A DNA stretch of 64,000 bases, taken from Cytobacillus stercorigallinarum (GTDB lineage: Bacteria; Bacillota; Bacilli; Bacillales; Cytobacillaceae). Location of the stretch: NCBI RefSeq assembly GCF_014836495.1, contig NZ_JACSQT010000002.1:1-64000 (forward strand). Direction: 5' to 3'. Position 1 is the first letter of the stretch, and every line of letters begins with the position of its first letter. This document shows, piece by piece, positions 55,168 through 62,794 of the stretch. The position numbers were made by a program, and so were the translations under genes. Below the pieces are notes generated by a model, which had not been told where the DNA came from, searched no databases, and saw nothing but the letters and a program-made list of their open reading frames with translations.

Positions 55168-55379
55168 AATGATCTCTCCTTTTCAGTTTGGTAGATACGA
55201 AATATCTCTGTACCCACCACAAATATAAAATAAATATCAAAACCTGAGTAAATGAACATTCTGTGAATTTTTCTGATGTTGTTTAATAAATAATCGAATA
55301 TAATATGAAGCCAATAGTAATTGATTAGGAGTAGAACAAGGTAGCATAAATCAAGTAAGGGTTTACGCCACCTTTTCAT
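55164..55379 (-). CDS. Small hydrophobic protein, 71 aa
   Basis: The ORF from ATG 55379 encodes two hydrophobic helices, LDLCYLVLLLINYYWLHIIF and FDIYFIFVVGTEIFRIY, with basic residues between and at the ends. It ends in an ATGA overlap with the RidA start, which looks like real coupling. However, no ribosome binding site is visible before its ATG, and I do not know the family. Moderate to low confidence. Confidence 0.42.
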   Translation of the reverse strand: MKRWRKPLLDLCYLVLLLINYYWLHIIFDYLLNNIRKIHRMFIYSGFDIYFIFVVGTEIFRIYQTEKERSL

Positions 55380-55534
55380 TACTTATATCTGAAAACTGTC
55401 TATGTCGAAATATTCTTTGAAATGTGCATTGTTCAATAAGTTGTTTTATGGTAAAAATAAGTTAATGAAACTCATATACAGCTACATTACCTTAAGTGAT
55501 ACTTCATTAAAAAAAATGTAGGGAGCGGTGAGTT

Positions 55535-55714
55535 ATGGAGAATAAACGTTTTGAAACAATATATACTCAAGGGAAAATAGAAACTTTTAAGATCATTCGG
55601 GATAATGAAACCGGAGTCATGTATATGTTCCATTATGCAGGTCCGACAAGTGGATTAACGGTCATGGTTGATCCAGAAGGTAAACCTTTAGTAGATAAGG
55701 ACTTTAAGAAATAG
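55535..55714 (+). CDS. DUF6440-like small protein, 59 aa
   Basis: ATG 55535 follows GGGAGCGGTGAG. The peptide has the pattern RFETIYTQGKIETFKIIRDN-ETGVMYMFHYAG-PTSGLTVMVDPEGKPLV, which I recognise as the DUF6440 family of small cytoplasmic proteins with a conserved NETGVxY...DxxGKPL motif. Function is unknown. It is monocistronic. Confidence 0.75.
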   Translation: MENKRFETIYTQGKIETFKIIRDNETGVMYMFHYAGPTSGLTVMVDPEGKPLVDKDFKK

Positions 55715-55898
55715 TGTGTAATTTATTATGTGAAAATTCAGTTCATTTTTGTAGATAAGTGTATGGTTGAACATGCGAATAAATGAAAAGGAATTTCAGT
55801 TGTTCCCCTTTGAAACTGTTAAAATTCGGTAGGATTGCTCCGATTTATCTGCTTTTATACGTGCGAGATTTCACGCTATGTATTGAATAGGAGAGTTC

Positions 55899-56438
55899 GT
55901 GTTGAAAGAAAATGATTTATATATAAGGAAAATGACTAAACATGACTATCAGTATATGAGTAAATGGTTAAGTACTAAAGAAGTGTTGACATTCTACGGA
56001 GATGTTAATGAACCTTTTTCTTTAGAAATGGTGAAACAGAAATATGGTCCTCGTATAGACGGCGAAATCAATGTCCCTCCATTTATCGTAGAACTCAAAG
56101 ATCAACCGATTGGATTTATGCAGTATTATCCTGTAGATAATGAGTATTTTGGTTTTGAGGGCAATGAAATTATCTATGGAATCGATCAGTTTATCGGTGA
56201 ACCAATGCTTTTCGGAAAAGGTATTGGGACGAGAATGGTGAAACTATTTGTGGCATACATTGCGCAAAGAACAGAAGCAAAAATGGTTATTTTAGATCCT
56301 GCGACAAACAATCATCGTGCTATTGCTTGTTATGAAAAAGTTGGCTTTACGAAAGTGAGAAAAATGAATAATGATAGTAATTGGTTAATGGCATATTCTT
56401 TGATGTGTAGTGAACAATGTAATAGTAAAAGAAATTAA
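55899..56438 (+). CDS. GNAT acetyltransferase, AAC(6')-like subfamily
   Basis: The 179-aa protein has the acetyl-CoA loop in MLFGKGIGTRMVKLFVAYI and the LDPATNNHRAIACYEKVGF motif, which is the pattern of the Acetyltransf_8 group including AAC(6') enzymes, siderophore and ribosomal-protein acetyltransferases. Resistance cannot be inferred from this alone. Starts GTG 55899 and TTG 55902 are both near AGGAGAG. Confidence 0.85.
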   Translation: MLKENDLYIRKMTKHDYQYMSKWLSTKEVLTFYGDVNEPFSLEMVKQKYGPRIDGEINVPPFIVELKDQPIGFMQYYPVDNEYFGFEGNEIIYGIDQFIGEPMLFGKGIGTRMVKLFVAYIAQRTEAKMVILDPATNNHRAIACYEKVGFTKVRKMNNDSNWLMAYSLMCSEQCNSKRN

Positions 56439-56474
56439 AATTATGTTCGATTACTTTAAGCGATCATATTGACT

Positions 56475-56506
56475 AAGCTTCTTCATGTTGAAGGAAGCTT
56501 TTTTTG
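56475..56506 (+). terminator. Rho-independent terminator
   Basis: AAGCTTCTTC and GAAGGAAGCTT pair with one bulge and precede seven T, ending the acetyltransferase transcript. Confidence 0.82.
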
Positions 56507-56516
56507 TGAAAAGTTA

Positions 56517-56562
56517 TATCACTTTATGATATAACTATAGACACTTATATCATAAAGTGATA
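56517..56562. promoter_or_regulatory. PadR operator candidate: perfect 18-bp inverted repeat
   Basis: TATCACTTTATGATATAA (56517-56534) and TTATATCATAAAGTGATA (56545-56562) are exact reverse complements separated by 10 bp. Each arm itself has an ATATCA...TGATA-type inner symmetry. A further half-like TATGATATATC lies at 56583-56593. The site lies 60 bp before the PadR TTG, where an autorepressor would bind. Confidence 0.8.
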
Positions 56563-56621
56563 CATTAATAATATATCCATTTATGATATATCAAAAAAAG
56601 ATACAATAAGGATGATGAAAA

Positions 56622-56942
56622 TTGAAATCAGAAGGGCAGATAACCGATTCTATGTTTTATATAATGACGGCACTAACCCGTCCAAGGCATGGATATGCAA
56701 TTATGTCTTTGATCGAAGAGACTACACAAGGAAGAATAGCCATTGGACCAGCCTCGATGTATACGATTATAAAGAAGCTCTTAAAACAAGAATGGATCTA
56801 TTTGCAGGACGGTTCAGACTCAAGAAGAAAAGTATATGGACTGACCCAACAAGGTAAATTGGCTTTAAAAGAGGAAGTGGATGTGAGAAAGCTAATGCTT
56901 CAATTAGCAGAAGAGGGATTAGGAGGAATAGACAATGAGTAA
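56622..56942 (+). CDS. PadR family transcriptional regulator
   Basis: TTG 56622 follows AAGGATGATGA. The 106-aa protein is a compact PadR winged helix: ILTALTRPRHGYAIMSLIEE-like start, IGPASMYTIIKKLLKQEWIY recognition region, and SRRKVYGLTQQGKLAL wing. It overlaps the DUF2812 gene by 8 bp. PadR-DUF2812 pairs are common in Firmicutes; the membrane partner usually is coregulated. An overlapping frame from 56612 is only a shadow. Confidence 0.92.
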   Translation: MKSEGQITDSMFYIMTALTRPRHGYAIMSLIEETTQGRIAIGPASMYTIIKKLLKQEWIYLQDGSDSRRKVYGLTQQGKLALKEEVDVRKLMLQLAEEGLGGIDNE

Positions 56943-57651
56943 AACAAAGTATATGATGTCAGGTGGATTGGCATTTGCAGAAAGTACCGATATGGAGAAA
57001 CTGAGACAACAGTCTCTTAAAGGATGGCATGTTAAAAAGCTCAGTTTCATGGGATATACATTGGTGAAAGGTGAGAAAAAAGAGTATATATATAGCATAG
57101 ATTACCGTACAGTGGAAGAAACTGAGGAAGAGGAATACTTAAGTTATTTTGAAGACGCAGGCTGGAAGCATGTTTTCTCAGAAGCAGGTATTCATTTATT
57201 TCGTGCCGCTCCTGGTACTGAACCAATTTATTCAGATAAAGAAACACTTGCCCAAAAACACGAGGAGTCTTTAAGTAACACGGCAAGATGGGTAGGAGCA
57301 TTAGTGGTGTTTGCAATAAGTTATTGGACGGGTACAATACTTACAACAGGAATGATCGCAAATATATTAACGGTTGTAGCAGTAATATTAACGATTCTGG
57401 CAATACCAGCTGTTTGGACAGCGATGAAAATTCAATCAAATAAATGGAAAGTACAAGGGAAACAAAAAAGTGTATTTTTGATGAATACAATGATGATTTT
57501 AATTTTTGCTACATTGACAATTTCTCTGCTATATGTAAACGGACCAAATGATGCAATTAAAACGCTCGCTTATATGCTTATAGGAGCCACTTTACTACCA
57601 ACACTTATCTGGTTTGTATTTTCTTTATACTATAAAGTTGCTGGGAGATAA
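56935..57651 (+). CDS. DUF2812 domain membrane protein
   Basis: The 238-aa protein begins with a DUF2812 domain (residues about 8-95: MSGGLAFAESTDMEKLRQQS, LKGWHVKKLSFMGYTL, AGWKHVFSEAGIHLF), then four hydrophobic helices between 115 and 235. The function of the domain is unknown; it follows PadR regulators with which it is translationally coupled, as here. Confidence 0.88.
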   Translation: MSKTKYMMSGGLAFAESTDMEKLRQQSLKGWHVKKLSFMGYTLVKGEKKEYIYSIDYRTVEETEEEEYLSYFEDAGWKHVFSEAGIHLFRAAPGTEPIYSDKETLAQKHEESLSNTARWVGALVVFAISYWTGTILTTGMIANILTVVAVILTILAIPAVWTAMKIQSNKWKVQGKQKSVFLMNTMMILIFATLTISLLYVNGPNDAIKTLAYMLIGATLLPTLIWFVFSLYYKVAGR

Positions 57652-57820
57652 GACTAAATTTTTCGTTAATTACAACTGAAGATCTCATCCATTTCTAAAG
57701 GAAAGTTATTTAGAAGAGGCACCCACCAGTTTATGTATTAATATTCATCTTTCAAGGTAGATTATTATGTAAAATAGGTTATTGAAAAGATCAATACCTC
57801 TTCAATAGTATTTCTTAGAT

Positions 57821-57860
57821 CACGAAAAAAAGGCATACATGGATGCCTTTTTTTTCGTGG
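57821..57860. terminator. Bidirectional terminator
   Basis: CACGAAAAAAAGGCAT and ATGCCTTTTTTTTCGTG form a long stem with A and T runs inside, between the convergent DUF2812 and nucleoside transporter genes. Confidence 0.9.
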
Positions 57861-59045
57861 TTAACTAAATAATCCAACCATAATCGCGGTTAAAATTGAT
57901 GCCATTGTCGCTGCTAATAAAATCTTTAAACCTGATTTGGCAACAACAGCCGCTTTCTCACCATTAATAGCTTGAATCGAACCACTAATAATACCAATTG
58001 AACTAAAGTTAGCGAAAGAGATTAAGAATGTTGAAATAATCGCAACTGTTTTCTCTGAAAGATCTCCAATTAGTGGTTGGAATTGTAACATTGCAACAAA
58101 TTCGTTTGTAGCAAGCTTTGTTCCCATAATTGAGCCAGCTGTAATAATTTCATTTGATGGTATACCCATCAACCAGGCAACAGGAGCAAATATATAACCT
58201 AGTATCGTTGTTAGATCCATACCGAATATTCCATCAAACATCGCATTAAGTAAAGCCATTAACGCAATGTAGGCAACGAGCATAGCTGCAACGATTAAAG
58301 CCACTTTACCGCCGTCAAGTGCACCATTTGAAATCGCTTCAAATAATGATTTAGACCCGGTCACATCTTTTACATCAATTTCTTCTTTTTCGTTGTTTTT
58401 AATTGGAGCGATCATTGTCGCGATAATTAAGCCTGAAAGCGAATTCAAAATCATTGCAATTAAAACGTATTGAGGAGGAACCATTGTCATGTAAGAGCCC
58501 ATAATACTAGCTGATACACTCCCCATTGCTGATGTACTAATAATGAATAATTTGTTATCACTCATTTTTGCCAAATGCGATTTAATCGCCAATAATGCTT
58601 CACTTTGACCAAAGAAAATAGAGTTAATACTATTGAATGTAACTACTGTTGATAGACCAGTGATTTTTGCTAAAAACCCACCAATGTACTTAATAGCTAG
58701 AGGTAAAACTCTAATATAAGTAAGAATGGATAATAGCGCTGAAGTGAAAATAATGAGCATGAGTACATTCATAAAGAAGACTGTTTGTCCTTCTTGTACC
58801 AAGCCACCTAATACAAAATCAATACCTTCATAACCAAAATTTAAAACAGTTGTTACGCCGTTAGAAACCCATTCAACTAACTTTAAACCAATGGTTGTTT
58901 GGAACATGAATAAAGTAATGATAATCTGTAAGCCAACCATAATAGCAATCGCTTTATAGTTGATATTTTTCTTATCATTGGAAATGAGGTATGCTAAGCC
59001 GAGAACGAGAAAAAAGCCTAAAATCCCAATTAAAATATTTACCAT
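57861..59045 (-). CDS. NupC-type concentrative nucleoside transporter
   Basis: ATG 59045 follows AAGGGGAG; the upstream ATG at 59102 has no site. The 394-aa membrane protein has an N-terminal helix triplet, the GQSEALLAIKSHLAKMSDNK motif near residue 155, SIMGSYMTMVPPQYVL, and GTKLATNEFVAML near 315 and FANFSSIGIISGSI near 350, all CNT signatures. It imports nucleosides with H+ or Na+. It is monocistronic. Confidence 0.92.
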   Translation of the reverse strand: MVNILIGILGFFLVLGLAYLISNDKKNINYKAIAIMVGLQIIITLFMFQTTIGLKLVEWVSNGVTTVLNFGYEGIDFVLGGLVQEGQTVFFMNVLMLIIFTSALLSILTYIRVLPLAIKYIGGFLAKITGLSTVVTFNSINSIFFGQSEALLAIKSHLAKMSDNKLFIISTSAMGSVSASIMGSYMTMVPPQYVLIAMILNSLSGLIIATMIAPIKNNEKEEIDVKDVTGSKSLFEAISNGALDGGKVALIVAAMLVAYIALMALLNAMFDGIFGMDLTTILGYIFAPVAWLMGIPSNEIITAGSIMGTKLATNEFVAMLQFQPLIGDLSEKTVAIISTFLISFANFSSIGIISGSIQAINGEKAAVVAKSGLKILLAATMASILTAIMVGLFS

Positions 59046-59676
59046 GATGTCTCCCCTTAAAAATTTTACTCCAATAGTATTGATGATAAGGTAGTATGAC
59101 ATCTGATGTCAAATGAATATTAGAAAACTAGAGAAATTTAAATATTCAATGTTTTGTATAATAAACCTACTTATTAGTATCCATAAAGTAGGTAATTAAA
59201 AATATTGCATGCTATTCACTTACCTTTCCTTCATCATTTATTAAAATTCAAAGTACAAAAGGTGAGAGTATTCCACATAGAAAAATAACCATCAAAGAAA
59301 AATTGCTCATATAAAATGGTAATTTAACAAACATAATGGATGTAAACAGACCAGCTGACCTTAGTTTATTAACATCTAACTCAAAGAAGACTACAATGAA
59401 ACTTAAAGTAAGAGTATCCTTAAAGAGATATAGCATGTTTAATGTCAATTATTTAATGATCGAACTAGCATAAAGCTATGAAAAATAAATCTTTGAATTA
59501 TAGCCAACCCCCATAATTTGATACACTTTTTTGCACGAACATCTAAAGAACTAGGCTATGAAGCAAGGAAAAATTAAGCCTATTTTACAAAAATTAGACG
59601 TTTATCCTTGTCCACTTCGTCTGCTTGTACATATAGTATAGTAATCCTTCTGAAAATTGATTCACCTCAAACGGAG

Positions 59677-59706
59677 AAAAAGGCAGCTCGCCCAGGCTGC
59701 CTTTTT
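59677..59706. terminator. Rho-independent terminator
   Basis: AAAAAGGCAGC and GCTGCCTTTTT form a stem around TCGCCCAG, with A and T runs on both sides. Confidence 0.82.
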
Positions 59707-59804
59707 CATTTACAACGTTTAAAGTTCAGTATCTGGTATTTTCCTTATTATAAAGGAATAGTGTTTTCCAGAAAAATACACCTGGATATCAGACTGCAAA
59801 TATG

Positions 59805-59842
59805 GCCAATCTTCCTCATTATAGGAAGATTGGCTTTTTTTA
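59805..59842 (+). terminator. Rho-independent terminator
   Basis: GCCAATCTTCCT and AGGAAGATTGGC form a perfect 12-bp stem with loop CATTAT, followed by seven T. Confidence 0.88.
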
Positions 59843-59922
59843 TATCCATTCATAAATGCAACCTGCTTTTTATCAGTTACATAGTTAAAAAATCTAATGC
59901 AATAATCTTAACTCAATAAGAT

Positions 59923-59938
59923 AGGCATATAAATTGCA
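59923..59938 (+). promoter_or_regulatory. Sigma-54 (SigL) promoter, -24/-12 element
   Basis: AGGCATATAAATTGCA matches the TGGCAC-N5-TTGCW consensus except for the first and sixth bases, with GG and GC separated by exactly 10 bp. It lies 45 bp before the thioesterase ATG, giving a short untranslated leader. Confidence 0.65.
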
Positions 59939-59983
59939 TGCTACATAATTGTTTTTATAACTATGTGGGAAGGTGAGATTTCG

Positions 59984-60400
59984 ATGAAGAAAGAGCTTTG
60001 GGATAAAGAAATAAATAGGATGAAAAACAACCATTTTCGTGAACTAATAGGGGTAAGGTTGGAACAAATTGACGATGGAAAGGCGACGCTAATTCTTCCA
60101 ATAAGCCAAAAGTTACTACAAGCGAATCAAGTTGTTCATGGAGGAGTAATATCAGTTCTAATTGATTCCGTTGTTGGGACAGCTGTTAGAACCATTCTCG
60201 CAGATCATTTTAATGCCATGACAGCTGAAATGAATATTAATTATTTTCGCCCTGTTTCTTCAGGTGTAATTAAAGCAGAAGGTAAGATTATTAATAAAGG
60301 AAGGACACTAGTAGTTGGCGTAGCAGATATATTGGATGAAGAAGGTAAGCTATTAGCAACAGGGAGAGCAACTTATGTGTTAAAAAGAAAGAAACATTAA
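59984..60400 (+). CDS. PaaI-type hotdog thioesterase
   Basis: ATG 59984 follows GAAGGTGAG; the in-frame ATG 59963 has no site. The 138-aa protein shows the hotdog signature VVHGGVISVLIDSVVGTAVR near residue 51 with the HGG motif and Asp as catalytic base, and MNINYFRPVSSG near 84. It hydrolyses acyl-CoA thioesters. A sigma-54-type promoter in front, as with the acyl-CoA synthetase gene, suggests common control. Confidence 0.9.
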   Translation: MKKELWDKEINRMKNNHFRELIGVRLEQIDDGKATLILPISQKLLQANQVVHGGVISVLIDSVVGTAVRTILADHFNAMTAEMNINYFRPVSSGVIKAEGKIINKGRTLVVGVADILDEEGKLLATGRATYVLKRKKH

Positions 60401-60596
60401 ACTTAATAATATTCATTAATTAATGTAAATATTGGTCAAAATTACAGCGCTAAAAATTGTATCTGTTTCATTTTAAAAACCAAATATACTATTTTGAAAC
60501 ACAATTATCATTTTTTATTTGAAATTCAATTGCGAATCTTAAGGTCCCCTATAATAAGAGCAGTTATCTGTATTATTTTATTATTAAAAATGGTTT

Positions 60597-60612
60597 TGGC
60601 ATAGCACTTGCA
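60597..60612 (+). promoter_or_regulatory. Sigma-54 (SigL) promoter, -24/-12 element
   Basis: TGGCATAGCACTTGCA fits TGGCAC-N5-TTGCW with a single difference, and GG to GC spacing is exactly 10 bp. The predicted start is near 60622, 27 bp before the acyl-CoA synthetase ATG. Such promoters need an enhancer-binding activator, which is not present in the window. Confidence 0.8.
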
Positions 60613-60648
60613 ATAAGATTAATTATTACTTCATGAAAGGAGTCTTAT

Positions 60649-62766
60649 ATGCAAAATGAATTAAAATCAATATTTGAGCCAGAAAGTATTGCCATTATTG
60701 GCTGTTCTCCTGACAAAAAGAAAATTGGTGGCAGACCGTTAGATTATTTAATGAAGTATGGATACTTAGGAAGTATTTATCCAGTTAACCCTAATTATGA
60801 AATAATTGAAGATATGAAATGTTACGAGACCATTTTGCATGTCCCAAGTGATATTGATCTAGCAATTATTGCTTTGCCACAAAAATTAGTTCTCCCCACA
60901 TTTCTAGCATGTATCAAAAAGAGTGTGAAGTCTGTTGTGATTTTTAGTGCTGGTTTCTCGGAAATAGGAGAAGAGGGAAAAAAAGACCAAGAAAAAATTA
61001 CTGCCCTTGCAAAAAAACATCATATCAGAGTATTAGGGCCGAATTGTTTAGGGTTATTTAATGTAAGTAAAAGAATGTATGCTACATTTTCCACAATTTT
61101 AGAAAACGAAGAACCATTACCAGAAGGGAAAATTGGTTTTGTAAGTCAAAGCGGAGCGTTTGGATCACATGTTTTCACTTTAGCAAGACAACATCAAATC
61201 GGTTTCAGTAAGTTTGTTGCAACTGGAAATGAAAGTGATATCGATGTGGCAGATTGTATCGAGTATTTAATACATGATGAAAAAACAAGTGTAATTGCCT
61301 GTTATCTTGAAGGAGCAAAAGATGGAAATAAATTAATCAATATGTTTAAGTTAGCTGCGCAAAAGAAAAAGCCAATCGTCTTACTAAAAGTAGGCAGGTC
61401 AGATGTAGGTATGCATGCTGCAATGTCACACACAGGTTCTATGGTCGGTTCTGATTCGGTATATGACACAATCTTTAAACAATACGGTGTGTATAGGGCA
61501 GAGACGATTGATGAGTTTATTGATGTAGCTAACGCATATGCGGAATTACCGAGGATGAAAGGGGATCGAGTAGCAATCTTTACAGTCTCTGGCGGCGTAG
61601 GGATTATGCTTTCCGACCAAGTAATAGAAAATGGGCTTACTTTACCCGAGACTCCTCAAGATGTTCAAAATCATTTAAAATCCATTATACCTATCGCTGG
61701 AGTGAAAAACCCCTTAGATACTACAGCACAAGTATCTTACATGCCGACATTGTTAGAAGATTTTATGAAAGCGGTCTTAAAGAGTAGGCAATATGATGCA
61801 GCAATCGTATTTTTAGGGTTTTCTGGATTGAAACCGGATTCATTGTCAACAAAGCTTACATCGCTGATTCATATTAAGCAACAATTTCCTGATATTCCTT
61901 GTGTGATAGTTACATTAAGTAATCCTGAAGCAAAAAAAATAATCCACGATTCGGGATTAGTATCAAATGAAGACCCAACTAGAGCTGTAAAGATTCTTTC
62001 AGCTATGAATGAATTAAGAAAGTCAAAAATACATCTAGAAAAAGCTTGTGCTAATGAGGAAATGGAGGTGCCACTTGTTCAAATCAATCAACTCATGTCA
62101 AATCACAGAAAAGCGTTAACGGAATTTCAAAGCAAAGAAATAGTTCGTAATTACAAGATTCCTATAACAGTAGAAAAATTAGCACTAACCCCAACTGAAG
62201 CGGTGGAATGGGCAAATTCAATAGGCTATCCCGTGGTATTAAAGGGGATGTCACCGCAAATATTACATAAAACGGAAAAGGGACTAGTGCAGTTAAATAT
62301 TAACAATGATCAAGAAGTAAAAGATGTTTTCAATCAACTTAAAACTATTATTGTTAATGAAGAAGAGGCAGCATTTGATGGAGTGTTAATACAGGAAATG
62401 ATAAAGGATCATTCCATAGAAATGTATGTGGGTGCAAAGAGAGACCCCATTTTCGGGCAAATGATACTTGTCGGTTTAGGCGGAATTTTTATAGAGGTTT
62501 TTAAAGATGTCTCTATGAGAAAAGCGCCGGTATCGCCAATGGTTGCAAAAGAAATGGTAGAGGAATTAAAAGCAAGTATGATTTTAAAGGGTTTTAGAGG
62601 AAAAACTCGGTACGATATTGACTCATTATGTAACCTCATCTCACAGTTTAGTTTTGTGATTAGCATGCAAGAAGAGCTTTTAGAGGAAGTTGACCTCAAT
62701 CCTATTATGGTGTTTGAAGGGAGTAAAGGTGTAAAGGTTGCAGACGCATTGATGAAATTAAGTTAA
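60649..62766 (+). CDS. ADP-forming acyl-CoA synthetase (acetate-CoA ligase family)
   Basis: The 705-aa protein has a CoA-binding domain (IFEPESIAIIGCSPDKKKIG), a succinyl-CoA ligase-like flavodoxin domain with FVSQSGAFGSHV, phospho-His261 in AMSHTGSMVGSD, and a C-terminal ATP-grasp domain from about 480 (YPVVLKGMSPQILHKTEKGL). This is the single-chain NDP-forming acyl-CoA ligase architecture: it interconverts acid, CoA and ATP with acyl-CoA, ADP and phosphate. The acid used is unknown. With the following acyl-CoA dehydrogenase it would start beta-oxidation-like breakdown. Confidence 0.92.
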   Translation: MQNELKSIFEPESIAIIGCSPDKKKIGGRPLDYLMKYGYLGSIYPVNPNYEIIEDMKCYETILHVPSDIDLAIIALPQKLVLPTFLACIKKSVKSVVIFSAGFSEIGEEGKKDQEKITALAKKHHIRVLGPNCLGLFNVSKRMYATFSTILENEEPLPEGKIGFVSQSGAFGSHVFTLARQHQIGFSKFVATGNESDIDVADCIEYLIHDEKTSVIACYLEGAKDGNKLINMFKLAAQKKKPIVLLKVGRSDVGMHAAMSHTGSMVGSDSVYDTIFKQYGVYRAETIDEFIDVANAYAELPRMKGDRVAIFTVSGGVGIMLSDQVIENGLTLPETPQDVQNHLKSIIPIAGVKNPLDTTAQVSYMPTLLEDFMKAVLKSRQYDAAIVFLGFSGLKPDSLSTKLTSLIHIKQQFPDIPCVIVTLSNPEAKKIIHDSGLVSNEDPTRAVKILSAMNELRKSKIHLEKACANEEMEVPLVQINQLMSNHRKALTEFQSKEIVRNYKIPITVEKLALTPTEAVEWANSIGYPVVLKGMSPQILHKTEKGLVQLNINNDQEVKDVFNQLKTIIVNEEEAAFDGVLIQEMIKDHSIEMYVGAKRDPIFGQMILVGLGGIFIEVFKDVSMRKAPVSPMVAKEMVEELKASMILKGFRGKTRYDIDSLCNLISQFSFVISMQEELLEEVDLNPIMVFEGSKGVKVADALMKLS

Positions 62767-62794
62767 ATAAATAACAAAGGAGGAGTCAGTGTTC

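Larger units (their letters stand above)
59046..59922. other. Long intergenic region with two tandem terminators
   Basis: About 880 bp without a supported gene. A 66-codon minus-strand frame (59248-59448) is hydrophobic but has no ribosome site. On the + strand two good terminators (59677 and 59805) stand 100 bp apart with no ORF ending at either, which suggests untranslated transcripts. Confidence 0.4.

Noticed and set aside
55899-56438. Aminoglycoside resistance gene
   Set aside because: The fold matches the AAC(6')-like group, but substrate cannot be inferred, so no resistance is claimed.
56612-56857. 81-codon + strand ORF
   Set aside because: Out-of-frame overlap of the PadR gene; PadR is clearly the real frame.
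59608-59919. 103-codon + strand ORF
   Set aside because: It runs through two terminators, has no ribosome site and no motif.
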